Made by a program: the position numbers and the translations under genes
Notes under the pieces: model-generated
Database searches by the model: none
The model's input: only the letters and a program-made list of their open reading frames with translations
What the model was told of the DNA's origin: nothing
DNA from: Torymus aiolomorphi
Lineage: Eukaryota; Arthropoda; Insecta; Hymenoptera; Torymidae
DNA length: 64,000 nt
NCBI GenBank assembly: GCA_036365515.1
Contig: CM070876.1
Coordinates: 173,749,978-173,813,977 of the forward strand
Reading direction: 5' to 3'
Shown: positions 1 through 11,949 of the stretch, in pieces
Layout of the letters: each line of letters starts with the position of its first letter
How positions within the stretch are numbered: the first letter of the stretch is position 1

Positions 1-162
1 GGAATAACTCCCGAAAAAACCATATAACTCCACCTATTTCATCCAATATCCTGAAAAAGCAATACAACTACACTTGACCACTTTTTCAATTGAATATTTT
101 CGGAATAAACTATGTAACTTATATTATTTAGATACGTTTTAATGCAATTTCTGTAGATGATT

Positions 163-374
163 CTGAAGTTTGCTTCGTTGGAGTGCAACGAAATAATCTT
201 TTACAATTAATTAATGTTATTAAGCAATGGACATTTTATATAAATCTTTGTTTTAAAGTTATTTGATACTACAAAACAATAAATCTACACGCAAAATTAA
301 TATTAGTTATTATAAACTTGAAGGAAAATCAAATATTTTTTTATTTCGTTGCACTACAACGTTGCAAACTTCAG
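163..374. mobile_element. Small foldback element (MITE-like)
   Basis: Imperfect terminal inverted repeats of about 35 bases face each other: the left arm starts CTGAAGTTTGC and contains GTGCAACGAAATAA, and the right arm is its reverse complement ending GCAAACTTCAG. The roughly 140-bp centre is AT-rich and non-coding. No target duplication could be fixed. Confidence 0.6.
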
Positions 375-910
375 ACCCCTTTCTGTAGCCAGTAACGGCA
401 TATATCAACAATATATACCATAGTCGCCTTTACACAGTCAATGGAGACGTTCATTAGCGCGGCTATAGTATATTGGTTATTCAATTCTTCGTGAATAATG
501 AAGAATAAAAAAAGTTACCGGAAAAACAATATAATTACCATTGAGACCGGTAGTACCACATAACTCCACTAAAAATTTATTTTATTCTCGAAAAAACTAT
601 ATAAGTGAAAGTCGTTTTCTAAGTCATTAACTCTATTTGGTCTAGTTATTATAGTACTAAATATGTTATTTAGTTTAGTATTTAATTTAATCCCATTTGT
701 CTTGTTCTCGATTAAAAACTCGATTTACTCGATCGTGAGAAGTGGAGATATGTGGTTATTCCTGAAAACCGCAGAATTGATTAACATTATACGCTAAGTT
801 AAAGACATGAACTATTTAATTATATTTCCATCATGAAAAATTTATTGTCACTGTAATAAATGACACTGTAATCATATCTACAAGATACATAAAATGCCAC
901 AGAGAATCAG
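375..910. other. AT-rich non-coding stretch
   Basis: No gene is visible. The stretch is AT-rich and carries several loosely repeated phrases such as ATAACTCCAC and GAAAAAACTATATAA, which also occur in positions 1-120. It is probably degraded repeat DNA. Confidence 0.4.
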
Positions 911-1451
911 TTAAGGTGGCTTCGGCGCGATGTGCCGTATCAAGTCGGGGCCCCAGTGGGGGCCTTCTTTGTTTTTGGCAATTTTTGAAATTTTAATCTT
1001 AGTAATTACCTCCAAACTACTACAGTAAGTCTTAAAAAGTCCCAGTTTTGTTAAAAAATTTAAAAAATCGCCATTCTTATTACTTATGTGTTTGTCTGCT
1101 CCCAGTGCGCATGCGCAGAACCATGTTTACAAAATTTATTGCTAATATCTCTTTAATTTGGTCGTTAACTCATATTTATGATGACAGCATTGGAATCGCC
1201 ATTAAAAAATCTTCAATATTATATCCTGTTTTATAAAAACTATTTATTTATAATGGAATGGAACAAAATCAATGTCTTTTTCCATAAGGTTACATGTTAA
1301 AAGAAACATTTTATAAACCTAATTTTCTCTAAAATTTGGTCGTTGACCTTGCATTTTCTTGACAGAAATGAAAAGTCTAATGCTCAAAGAATATTTTTGT
1401 AAAATTTCAAAAATGTTTTATATTTATAAAAACTAGCCGAAGCCACCTTAA
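911..1451. mobile_element. TTAA-flanked MITE, 541 bp
   Basis: The ends are perfect inverted repeats, TTAAGGTGGCTTCGGC at the left and GCCGAAGCCACCTTAA at the right. The outer TTAA on each side is most simply a target-site duplication, as made by piggyBac and Kolobok transposases. The interior has no transposase ORF, so the element is non-autonomous. It shares the start TTAAGG(T/G)G with the elements at 9214-9779 and 18879-19344. Confidence 0.75.
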
Positions 1452-2589
1452 ACAAAAATATGTCTGCTTCTCTACACAGTGAATTAGACAGGGTGTTCAA
1501 AAAATACCGGAACAGCTGGATAACTCGTCAGGGAAGCGTTTTCGAGAAAAATGTTAAATACAAAAGTTGTAGGGGTCAAATCAATGTACTCGATGGTGAC
1601 ATTGAACTTGACTTCGAGCCTTATGATCAAAGTCATTTGAAGGTCCACTTCGCTTTTTCAAGCAGAAACTTCCATTTAGACCCCAGATTCAGAAAGAGAA
1701 CGAAATTTTACGTTCAGATATGTATCTATGTTATGGATCAAAATGACCTCCAAACGTCATTTAAAGGTCAAATATTGGTTTTTGACTGTATTTGAACTGT
1801 ATCTGACCTCTCAATGACCTTTGGAGGTCATTTTAACCAACAAGGTCAATACGTACTTGGACGTAGAATTTCGCGCTCTTTCAGATTTCGGAGTCAAAAT
1901 AGGGGGTTTCCATTTAAAACCGCTGCCAATTCTTTGGCACTTAGCTTCCTCAAAACAATTTATCGATTCCTTTCATTAAATTGAAATTATAATAATAAAT
2001 TTTTCACAAAAAAAAATAAAAAATTTTCTAAATTAAATTATCTCAAATTTATGACTTTTAAAAAATACATTTTCATATTAATAGAATATTTTTGTAAGAT
2101 TATATTAATATAATTTTTTAATTTTATCTTATTGAAGAAGAAACTATTTGTTATTAATAATTGATGATTTCCAAATTGACTTTTTTACAATTGCCCAGCA
2201 CTTAGTTTATCTGAATATAGTGTACAGCATTTATGATTAATACTATTTTACGCAAATTTTACGTGCAAAAATAATGTTATTACAGTTACAATAAATTAAG
2301 CTCAAGTTATTTTGATCTAATTTTATTCTAATATTAATACATTTATATATAATAGAATTGATTTAAATAAAATGTAATAAAACTTTAAGTTAATTTCTTT
2401 TAAATATCGATAGAGTAATTAAATACACGTCAATCGAACGTAATGTTTTCATCTGACATTTTCTATAGTTGCTAGGATACCTTATTTTTAATAAACAACA
2501 GATAAACAGCTGATGTTTTTATTAGTTCTGATCATAACATTGACTAGTGAACACGTACGTAAATAATATATCTGACCTTCTCATTCAAA

Positions 2590-3115
2590 CTGACCGATTT
2601 TTTTGGGCAACGAACTCGGTTCGAAGATATAAAAAAGCTATCTCTGTGCCAAATTTCAAGACGATTGGTTGATTTTTACTCCTGTTATCGCGTCCGAAAG
2701 AAAATTCCTTTGTTTTCAAAAATATTTTTTTTCTCTGAAACAAATGAAGATAATCACTTGAAATTTTAACCAAATATAGTCTTCAATGAGTGTTATAAGT
2801 GGTTAAAAATTTAGGTCGATAAATCAACAATCCTCTGAAAAAACGCAATTCGAAAATTAAAAAGAAAAATTTTTAACCTCAAATATCTTTAATCGTAATT
2901 GACCGATTTTTTTGGGCAACGAACTCGGTTCGAAGATATAAAAAAGCTATCTCTGTGCCAAATTTCAAGACGATTGGTTGATTTTTACTCCTGTTATCGC
3001 GTCCGAAAAAAAATGCAATTTTTTTCAAAAATATTTTTTTTCTAGAAAAGAAATGAAGATAATCACTTGAAATTTTAACCAAATATAGTCTTCAATGATT
3101 GTTATAAGTGGTTAA
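2590..3115. repeat. Tandem duplication, about 210-bp unit with 310-bp period
   Basis: The phrase from GACCGATTTTTTTGGGCAAC through GGTTCGAAGATATAAAAAAG and on to TCTTCAATGA occurs at about 2590-2800 and again at about 2900-3110 with few differences. Both copies lie inside the 2.3-kb TIR element. The minus-strand ORFs over them are near-identical and look like by-products of the repeat. Confidence 0.8.
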
Positions 3116-3460
3116 AATTTCAAGACGATAAATAAAATATTTTTTGAGAAATTAATTTATGAAATATAAAAATGTTTTCCTTAATAACAAATGACAGAGT
3201 AAAGATAATTCAACTTTTAAAAAAAGAAATTGTAGGTAATTTGAAGACCTTTCAAAAACAGTTTACTATATTATGTAATAATGGCTGTATGATATGAAAA
3301 AATAAAAAAAACTGAAAATTCAAAATCATTTTTTGGTTATAAAACAAAAGAAAAACGATAAAATGAAAAAATAGGTTAAGCTATCTCTATTCTATGTCCA
3401 AACGAAGAGAATAAGCCCTCATAGATGAAAATCGGTCAATTCGTTCAAAAGTTATAGCCG

Positions 3461-3463
<3 letters not shown>

Positions 3464-3497
<34 letters not shown>
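3464..3497. repeat. (AC)n microsatellite
   Basis: An uninterrupted run of AC dinucleotides interrupts the 2.3-kb TIR element. Confidence 0.95.
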
Positions 3498-3505
<8 letters not shown>

Positions 3506-3789
3506 AATTTTTGTTCTCAAAAACATCGGATATTGGTGCCAAAAGTCTTAAAAAATGTTTTTAAACATTTTTTGTTCCAAAAATTTTTTTCACCATTACA
3601 AAGCTTCCTCTTTGAGGAAGTAAAAAATAAAGTTGACCTTGAAATGATAGTAAAAATTAAGGTCAAGGTCAATATCACCATCGAGTAAATTGTTTTAACC
3701 CCTACAACTTTTGTATTTAACATTTTTCTCAAAAACGCTTCCATGGCGAGTTATCCAGCTGCCCCGGTATATTTTGAACACCCTACATA

Positions 3790-4735
3790 GTAATCAAATC
3801 AACAAATTAAGATAACTAAAACCTATAATAACCCCAATAGTACCGTATTCTAATCGAAAACCAACGATTATTATTAATTAATTTTCTCCTTTTTTGCCCA
3901 GCTTGCAGTTGAGTTTAGCGCACACGCAGCATCGGATAAGCTTCTTCCCGCATACTTTTGTTTATAAATACACGCGATAACACTGAAAGCAAACTTCTTC
4001 GCGGGGTTTCCGCGTAAACGCGACAAAAAAAGCACGCATAAAATAAGTATTTGAAACATTGACATTAGTACAGGTGAAAAAGCGCACAAATCTCCGAAGT
4101 GTAATTCGAAAATCACTTTTTTTACTGTTCGCGAGCCGCAAGATTACCAATAACAATAATGCATTTCGAATGTGGTAATAAGTAAATCAACGGCGCATAA
4201 TACAATGCAGCGGACGTGTATTGTTGTTATTCAAAGTAACGCGCGAAATTGTGCAATATTCATGAAAACTTCGAATCGACGAGCTTCGCAATTCGCAATG
4301 CGTCGTCATATTGTAGACACGAGGCGGCTTGTTTGATTGTTAGCAGAACCATTCTTCTCCTATTGTAAGTAGAGTATACGAATAGACTTAAAGTCTGCTA
4401 TTAACTTCAATCTGTGATTCAACGTAGTAGTTGCACATTATACGATCAATATATACGATATATATTATGTTATTGCTTTTTATTGCAATCGGTTATAAAA
4501 GCCGATAATTTTTTAAGTCCGCGAACGCGTTCGGGCACCGTCGTTCATGAGGCATTAGCGTTCGAGGGGGACACGTATATCGACATCGGTGATTGTAATA
4601 CGCATATATATAGAGTCGAGATTTGTTGACATAAATGACGGGTAAACGGAGAGAAAAGTTTCGTATCGTTAACTGGAGACTTAAGGCGATGTGAACCTCA
4701 AAATCAACCCAATTTCATTATTTAATTAATAAACA
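3790..4735. other. Intergenic, no gene recognised
   Basis: This stretch is less AT-rich than its surroundings, and ORFs of 60-80 codons occur on both strands. None resembles a known protein, shows splice structure or has a recognisable domain. I see nothing functional in it. Confidence 0.4.
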
Positions 4736-4751
4736 TTCGAACGTTTATTTG

Positions 4752-5016
4752 GAAAAGCAATTCTTTCAGGCGCTCCGTGTATGTAAATACTATGCTCAGA
4801 TTTTTTTTGTGCGATTCTATCAGCATTTCCATGAGATAAACACTTTTTAAAACTGGCAAAATTCGAAGTATACAGATCCCTACTTATCGGCATTGCGGCT
4901 TTTACTTAATTAAATAAATTCTGAGTAAATTTTTGGAAAAACAGCTCTTTCAGGCGCTCCGTATATGTAAATACTATACTCAATTTTTTTTGTTAGTAAT
5001 TCTATTATTATTTGCA
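4752..5016. repeat. Direct repeat, 80-bp unit
   Basis: The phrase CTTTCAGGCGCTCCGT followed by TATGTAAATACTAT and a T-run occurs at about 4764-4815 and about 4946-5000, so the period is about 182 bases. The copies differ at a few positions. Confidence 0.7.
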
Positions 5017-5046
5017 AAAGAAATATACATTCTAAAATTTGTCGGT

Positions 5047-5672
5047 ACCCAGGCGGAAATAAAACTTTACAAATAATTATTAATAACAATATATAACTTT
5101 TTATAATTTAAAAAAAAAGTTTATAACTGTTCATAACTGTTTATAAAGATAGGATTTGAGACTATAGTAACAGTTTATAAAAGTTATCAACAGTTTTTTT
5201 CTGTTATGAACAGCTAAAAAAAGTTTATAACAGTTATAAACTTGTATTTACTTTTTTGGGCTGCAGTGGATAACCATAAAATCAATCTGTAAAAAGTTAT
5301 TATCAGTTATAAACTTTTTTTATTTGATAATAATAGTTATTAATAGTTTTAAATAGTTTTGAATGAATTTAAACTTTAAAATCATTCTAAAATTCTTATT
5401 ATATTAAATCATTATTAATTATAAGTTTAAAATAATTATTTTCAATTATTAAAAATTGATAATAGTTATTAATAGTTATTTACTTTTTTTTACTGATCAA
5501 ATATTCACATTTTTCGGCAATCCAAAAAACTTAAAAAAGTAAATAACTATTTATAACTATTTATAATAGTTTTAGACTTTTATAAAAGTCTCAAATCCTG
5601 ACTTTATAATCTGCTAATATCAGTTATAAACTTTTTTTAACTTTTATTATAGAAGATCATTTCCGCCTGGGT
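5047..5672. mobile_element. Foldback MITE with ACCCAGGCGGAAAT ends
   Basis: The ends are inverted copies: ACCCAGGCGGAAAT at the left and ATTTCCGCCTGGGT at the right. Almost the entire 626-bp interior is a degenerate array of TTATAACTGTTTATAA-like words that can pair with each other. The phrase AGTCTCAAATCCTGACTTTATAA near the right end mirrors GATAGGATTTGAGAC near the left. There is no coding capacity. Confidence 0.75.
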
Positions 5673-6029
5673 AAGTACACATTACCTTAAGCCAAAGGCC
5701 GAGTGACTCGGGTAATAGGCATAAAGCTATAGCATTACTGGAGTCTCCGGTAGATGGTATTAAATCCGGTAGCAAATGATGTTTGTATCTCCTAACCTCA
5801 AAAAAACATACGACTGTGATATTTGCGGTTACGGAGGACTCAGGCAAAAACGGCGTGAGAGTCCGGCATTCGGGGGAAGGGTCCAGAGTTTTGATGATTC
5901 ACTATAAAATTGAAGTTAACTATAGACGTTTTTCAGTTCGACATATGATAATGCAGATTGTTTAATTTCGAAATTCTAAATTACGAAAATCATATTTCGT
6001 CGCGTGGTACGAAGAAAAGCCAACTTGGA

Positions 6030-6165
6030 AGTTACAGGCGAAGAAAAGCCAAAAACGCGTCTAAGGCAAAGAAAAGCCAGTTTGCGTCCTCCCAGACGAA
6101 GAAAAGCCAGATTGCGCCCTCCCAGACGAAGAAAAGTCAGTTTGAATCTTGAAAAGCCAGTTTGC
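6030..6165. repeat. Minisatellite, GAAGAAAAGCCA core
   Basis: The core GAAGAAAAGCCA recurs about every 21-30 bases with spacers such as GTTTGCGTCCTCCCAGAC. The inverted copy in the opposite arm (about 6477-6595) keeps part of the array. Confidence 0.75.
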
Positions 6166-6176
6166 GCCATTTCTGC

Positions 6177-6289
6177 CACGGAAAAAAATTTGAGCTGTAG
6201 GGACACAAAACTAAACGTGTTCACGCAGCACAGCTACTGGTGCACCAGTACTGTGTCCCTCAAATATGCAGCTCAAATTTTTTTCCGTG
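6177..6289. mobile_element. 113-bp MITE
   Basis: Perfect 21-base inverted ends (CACGGAAAAAAATTTGAGC plus TG at the left) bound a short centre, and a second inverted pair, GGGACAC/GTGTCCC, lies just inside. It is inserted in the loop of the larger foldback element. Confidence 0.7.
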
Positions 6290-6745
6290 TGCGGAGGAAA
6301 AATCCTAACTGACGGCATCTAATCAATTACTAGTTATCTAATTATCTTGACTGACCATCCTTTTATCTTTTTAAAAAGATTTTTAATCTTTTTGGTTATC
6401 TTTTTATCTTTATCTGATCTTATTATCAGATCTGAAAGTTATCTATAAGATAACTACATGTTACTTTCATTTGAGAAAAGTCAAACTGGCTTTTCTTCGT
6501 CTGGTAGGACGCAAACTGGCTTTTCTTCGCCTTAGACGCGTTTTTGGCTTTTCTTCGCCTGTAACTTCTAAGTTGGCTTTTCTTCGTACCGCGCGACGAA
6601 ATATGATTTTCGTAATTTAGAATTTCGAAATTAAGAACAATCTGCATTAACGCATATGTCGAACTGAAAATAGTTGAGTTTAATTTTATAGTGAACCGTC
6701 GAAACTCTGGACCCCCCGGCATTCGGCGCTTGGCTACATGCACTA

Positions 6746-8807
6746 ACCTTGGCGGATGAAAATAAGATTATATATTTATTCAAGTTTTCTCTCCATGTAT
6801 AGCGAATGGCTCTCGGGGCGTGGATAATACGTATCGTTGTTATTTTCAGCATACCGGTATACATATAGCGATCTATTGCATCAAACGATATGTATATCGC
6901 GGCGACAATGTTTCTTATAGAAATATCAACATTACGTAAGATTCTTTACTTTTATCTTTGACACGTGAACACACGTGCAGCGTTACGTTATAATTATTTA
7001 TACTAAACTTAAAGACTTTCATTGCCAAAGAAGCACTTCACCTATATATATATATATATAGACGCACGCTTCTTCGACAGTAAAAATCGCGAATAAGGTG
7101 CGCGCGAGTTGAAAAATTAATTTTTCAACAACAAATTACGTTGGTGTTATATACGATGCGCGCGACTCTATGCACGCACATAAAGTCATTGAGCTATCGC
7201 GTATAGGCGAACTCGATCTAGAAGGTTCACATATAGCCACCCCCAAGTTCTTTTGTGTCATATCCTTTTTATATAGTATACACCTACATTGATTAAGAAT
7301 AAATTTGAAAAGTAGATAAGCATATATGCGAGAGGCCATTAACGCGAACGACGTCGTTATGGTTGATCATCGACTTATAGCGAGTTTTCGACGTATTGAT
7401 TGTGTAATTATAGACTGTTTATCATAGAGTTGGAAAAAATTGAGCTGTTCAAATAATTTTTGTAAAATTAGTGCGCTCGACGTTATGTAAAGTGCAAAAA
7501 GTTATTACTCCATGTCACGTATTTTCTACATATACGCTGTTTCGATGTAAAAAGTTGCAATTTTTTTACCGCCTCGTTAGTATCGGTAATTAGCCGAATA
7601 GCGTGAAATTGGAAACGGTAACGATGATTCATTAAAGCGAAAAACTGGTGCAAAACTTTTACGATATACTTACGTAGTTTGAATATTCAGTTCGATTCGC
7701 AGAGGTATTTTATTTTTTTGAACTTGAAAGTTTTTATCATTGCCGTTTTTCAAACTGCTTTAGACTTTAGGAGGCTTTCAAGCTAATCCAGATACGTATT
7801 TCCTAATGGAATCCTGAGTAGAGCGTTTCTCAGAAATTTCTGTCTTCAAATGCATTAGTAAAACTATTAGCATAACCTGATAAGGAACATAATTTTTTTA
7901 ATTTGCATTGAATAAGTTTTAAATTCCAGCTAAAGCTAAACGGGTTGAAATGCTCCAATTTTCATTGATATGTCGTTCTTTTGAATCTTTTGCGCGTTGT
8001 TGTTATTATAAAACTCAATTGACAAGCGAATCCCGTTATCAAATTAAATAATCAAGTAAAACCACTGGTGTTCTTTATTACTCATTTCCTACCGCTCAAT
8101 GATCACACTTACTGTTTCAAGGTTGCGGTGAACAGAGCGAAGATGCATTTTCAGCGTGAATTCGACTTTTTACTTTGCGTTTTCTGCGGCGCCTTTTTTT
8201 CGTCCGCAGATGAAACCAATTAAAGCCAGTTTCTACACATAATATTATACTGATATGTTTTTGATGCACATTATGTCTATAGGTGTTTCTGATATGTTAA
8301 TCAGTAATGACTAAGCAATTCAAATACAGTGTAAAAGATGTTTTTAGATTCGATTTTCACTATTTCGCGCGATAACGATTGTATTATTTCCTCGATAATA
8401 TTATAGATATACAAAGAATACATTCATCGGAATTCTGTGTGTCTTTAATTAACACATTATCATGCAAATGTTATGGTCTAATTATTAGTCCTTCGCATAC
8501 CCCGAAAGAAACAAAATTATCTGATACACGTCCAATCATAATTTGCGCCACGTGTATTATTTAAGTTATATACTTACACATTTAGTTCGGTTCAATAATT
8601 AAGTATTGCAATATGGGCTTATCTATCTTGTATGCGCGACCGAAAAATAACAGCTGAACTATGAATGTTCGCTGTTGGTATCGCGATAGAAATAGCTGCG
8701 GGTGTAAGTAGGTATTTGATGTTTTTTCCATTTTAATACTATTTTTTAAAATCAATATACAAAATCGATTGCAATTTTTTGCATAAAATGTTAGGTCGTC
8801 CAGTTTT
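6746..8807. other. Intergenic, no gene recognised
   Basis: The stretch is AT-rich, with a TA dinucleotide run at about 7043-7061 and small ORFs below 70 codons that have no recognisable domain. I found no tRNA-like cloverleaf and no splice-consistent coding exon. Confidence 0.4.
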
Positions 8808-9213
8808 ATATATGGGAGCGTCCAGCAGAAACGGGCCACCGAGCGCGCGCGGTGCCTTTTTTCGCGTAAAAGGCGCTCTGTTTAACTCGCTCATAATCGT
8901 ATGCTGGGTCTTTGAAAAAAAAACCAAGGACCTATATCGATAAATTTTTTTCTGCTGTTTCCAATTGCGCCATTGTTTTTATTGCGAAACGCGTTCTTCC
9001 GGACGAAAACTCGAGTTGAATATTGAAAGCCATTTTTCTTAAAGTATATCATGTTTTTTTTCAAAATAAACTACACCATTGGAAAGTACAACTCTTAAGT
9101 TTCAAAACCCTATCTTGGATAAGTTGGAGAAATAAAGGGTTTAAAAGTAATAACATGAAAAAGACAGCGCCGAGGGTCCGCGCGAGCCCCTCGCGCCCGT
9201 GCGTACGGCACGT

Positions 9214-9779
9214 TTAAGGGGGTTCATCCAATTTTCAGTTTATTTACGAAGTCTTTGAAACTTTTTTCACATGTACCTGACATCATTATCTATATATGAT
9301 ATCCTCACAAAAAAGAGCCTAGCTTCACCGTTATCGAGATATTAATTGTCAAATTTGAGCATTTTAACATGGCGTCTTATGGGACGCACACGCGCGAAAG
9401 ATCGATTCAGTCTATAACTTCAAAGATACATTTAGCGTTTGTCTGAAAAACTAATATGTTATTAAGATCAATAATTAGAATATCATATTACAAGTTCAGA
9501 GATCCTAGCTTCACCGTTTTTAAGATATTGTAGTTGAAAGTATGGAATTTTAGGTGCACGGCCGCGCGTGCAGACAACGCTGGAGCGGTGGGGGAACACA
9601 CAGATGAGCGCCGCTCTGTGTGCACGCTCACAGACGGCACGAAGCTATGTGTATGTGTCAGTCCCGTATAAACACGCTCTCTGACTACAAGAGTGGGGGC
9701 CCCATGCGAGCAAGCCTGTGCGCGCGGTGCGGGGTGACATTGATTCTTGATACGTTCCTGGTTGGATGAACCCCCTTAA
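9214..9779. mobile_element. TTAA-flanked MITE, 566 bp
   Basis: The ends are TTAAGGGGGTTCATCCAA and its inverse TTGGATGAACCCCCTTAA. The intact right arm of the host palindrome reads straight through CACGTTTAAGTGCACG at the corresponding spot, so this is a clean insertion with a TTAA-type target. There is no ORF. The end motif resembles those of the MITEs at 911-1451 and 18879-19344. Confidence 0.8.
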
Positions 9780-10420
9780 GTGCACGCTCTATTCAATTCG
9801 CTAATAATCGTGTACCAAGTCTCTGAAAAAAGAACTAAGGACATATATCGATAGATTTTTTCCTGCTCTTTCCAATGGTGCTATTATTTTTATTCCGAAA
9901 TGCTTCCTTCTAGTTGAAAATTCCATTTGAATGTTTAAACTCTATTTTTTCAATAAAATATCAGTCTTTTCTTCAAAATGAATTATATTCTTCAAAAGTA
10001 CAAGTCTTAAACTATAAAATATTATATTTTTAAGTTGAAACATGAAAAGTTCAAAAATAGTAAGATCAAAAAGACAGCGGCTGCCCGAACTTTTTACGCT
10101 ATGCTCAAGGGCGGATTAATACACGCGATATGCTATTTCGCCCTTTCTTTTTTGTAAATATAAAATGTTTTGTAACTTACAATGCCAATGCGTGGACATA
10201 ATTTTGTGGATCTAGTTGTAACAGTTAGTATAATATTACAATGAACTTTGTTCATTTATATAACAAAATTTGAAAAACATAATATATTAAACATAAAAAT
10301 ATCCATGAACGCACTGAAAGCAGTGAAACAGAAATTTAAAATAACCTTATAGATTGTTTAATCTGGCATAACAATATTGCCTTTTCCTTTAAATTCTAAT
10401 TTTTTTACATTTTTTTGATT

Positions 10421-11059
10421 TTATAAGAATTGTTCTTTTTGCGACATCCGCTTCTTTCTTTGTTTGAGTTTTAAGTACTTTTTCTTTTTTGATCGGTAGA
10501 TATAATTGAGAATCTTCTGACGCTGAAAATCATTTAATTGGACTGGGTTATCAAATAATTTACATTTCGATGAAAGTCGACGAGACAAGTTCGGAAATCT
10601 AGCTACTTTGCGAGTGCTCCAGTTTTTAGGAAGTAATTTCAAAAGTAATATCTTTTCCATTTTTGTCAAATTTTGGTCATTCAACAATTTTTTCAAATTA
10701 AAAATAATTTCTTTAGAATCTTCTATTGAAATCTCACTCTCTTCTTCAATCTGAGCATTAGATTTTATTCGACAAGAATCGCATATTTTGTCTCTATCAG
10801 TTAAATGCGGATAACAAGCTCTAAGTTTATCGGAAACAAACCTAAGTTTCGATGAATGCTTTATTTCATCAAATGGATTACAGCAATGATTTAAAATGTT
10901 AGACATTTTATTAAGCTTTTTTTTATTAAGGCAATAAGACAAAAGGGCAAAGTAATAAGGCATGTGCATAAAGCACCTGGCTAGTGGGCGACGCAGGCTT
11001 CTATTTAAGCCCGCGGGGTGATGTTTTTCATTGAAGGTAGCGCGCTTGGTGCTTGCCAT
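10421..11059 (-). CDS. Cys-rich transposon-associated protein with CCNPF motif, probably truncated
   Basis: This single ORF of 212 codons lies in the centre of the palindromic element. The convincing part starts at an internal Met at 10906, giving about 161 residues. It shows HCCNPF, then KLR, then KICDSCR: a Cys-Cys plus CxxC arrangement that looks like a small zinc-binding module. A basic stretch follows, with LLKLLPKNWSTRKVARF, which resembles the HTH-like 'PKSWSIRKI' segment I associate with uncharacterised transposon-linked proteins of insects and cnidarians. The C-terminus is Lys-rich and ends early, so no catalytic core is present. The upstream 51 codons look like translated non-coding sequence. 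Family assignment is inference from pattern memory; the function could be DNA binding by a transposon-encoded protein or nothing at all. Confidence 0.45.
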   Translation of the reverse strand: MASTKRATFNEKHHPAGLNRSLRRPLARCFMHMPYYFALLSYCLNKKKLNKMSNILNHCCNPFDEIKHSSKLRFVSDKLRACYPHLTDRDKICDSCRIKSNAQIEEESEISIEDSKEIIFNLKKLLNDQNLTKMEKILLLKLLPKNWSTRKVARFPNLSRRLSSKCKLFDNPVQLNDFQRQKILNYIYRSKKKKYLKLKQRKKRMSQKEQFL

Positions 11060-11628
11060 CTAGCGGGCACTTCGGGTACTAATTCCGAACAGAAGCATTT
11101 CGGAATAAAAATAATAGCACCATTGGAAAGAGCAGGAAAAAATCTATCGATATATGTCCTTAGTTCTTTTTTCAGAGACTTGGTACACGATTATTAGCGA
11201 ATTGAATAGAGCGTGCACTTAAACGTGCCGTACGCACGGGCGCGAGGGGCTCGCGCGGACCCTCGGCGCTGTCTTTTTCATGTTGTTACTTTTAAACCCT
11301 TTATTTCTCCAACTTCTCCAAGATAGGGTTTTAAAGCTTAAGAGTTGTACTTTCCAATGGTGTAGTTTATTTTGAAAAAAAACATGATATACTTTGAGAA
11401 AAATGGCTTTCAATATTCAACTCGAGTTTTCGTCCGGAAGAAAGCGTTTCGCAATAAAAACAATGGCACCATTGGAAAGAGCAGGAAAAAATCTATCGAT
11501 ATAGGTCCTTGGTTTTTTTTCAAAGACGCAGCATACGATTATGAACGAGTTAAACAGAGCGCCTTTTACGCGAAAAAAGGCACCGCGCGCGCTCGGTGGC
11601 CCGTTTCTGCTGGACGCTCCCATATATG

Positions 11629-11949
11629 CCCTCAAATCAATAGCGGCAAATAAGATCAACTTTTAAATTTAGAGTTAGTTCTTAGTTACACCTATATTTG
11701 CAAGACTTTTATGACTCGTCAAAACTCTCCTCTGCCATTATACGACTGTGGAAGCAGGTTCAAAGAATACCGCATTACGACCATGACATTGCAGAAGTTT
11801 TAGATAATAGCGTCAGCTATAGGTAATAACAACTAACACTCGATCGCGTCTAATGCCATTCGATCATCAATAAGGTATCTGTACATGTATGTACATACAT
11901 ATAGTTATCAAGTGAATTAAAAAAACAAAGTGTGTATAACTTGCATTAT
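11629..11949. other. Intergenic, no gene recognised
   Basis: This AT-rich spacer between the 2.8-kb palindromic element and the next foldback element shows no coding signal. It includes the short palindromic phrase GTACATGTATGTACATACAT. Confidence 0.35.

Larger units (their letters stand above)
1489..3785. mobile_element. 2.3-kb non-autonomous TIR element
   Basis: Two inverted arms of about 130-170 bases bound this stretch. The left arm begins AGGGTGTTCAAAA near 1490, and the right arm is its diverged reverse complement ending TTTTGAACACCCT near 3784. Both arms share AGCTGGATAACTCG and ACTCGATGGTGA. Inside lie a tandem duplication (2590-3115), an AC microsatellite (3464-3497) and a short hairpin with GACCTC/GAGGTC arms near 1739-1835. 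The 111-codon ORF across the left arm is not considered a gene. No transposase is present, and the superfamily cannot be named from the ends. Confidence 0.65.
5885..6715. mobile_element. Foldback element with internal minisatellite
   Basis: The left arm (about 5885-6110) and the right arm (about 6490-6715) are inverted copies that share TCCAGAGTTT, CACTATAAAATT, CAGTTCGACATATG and ATTTCGAAATTC. Each arm also carries tandem GAAGAAAAGCCA units. The ORFs across the arms encode simple repeats rich in Lys, Ser and Arg and are not regarded as genes. A separate 113-bp MITE (6177-6289) sits in the centre. Confidence 0.7.
8808..11628. mobile_element. Palindromic 2.8-kb TIR element carrying a Cys-rich ORF
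   Basis: The left arm runs 8808-9214 and continues at 9780-9905. The right arm runs 11087-11628 in the opposite orientation. Ends read ATATATGGGAGCGTCC and its reverse complement. The arms total about 530 bases, very long for inverted repeats, and stay near-identical over most of their length. A TTAA-type MITE (9214-9779) interrupts only the left arm, so it came later. The unique centre (about 9906-11086) encodes a minus-strand ORF with a CCNPF-type Cys cluster. The flanks show TATA at both ends, so a short TA-containing target duplication is possible but not proven. Confidence 0.7.

Noticed and set aside
1460..1795. 111-codon plus-strand ORF starting MSASLHSEL
   Set aside because: It crosses the arm of the 2.3-kb TIR element, and its sequence is mirrored at 3600-3785. 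It shows no domain and is explained by the repeat.
6004..6312. Arg/Lys-rich ORFs on both strands
   Set aside because: These are translations of the GAAGAAAAGCC minisatellite in different frames.
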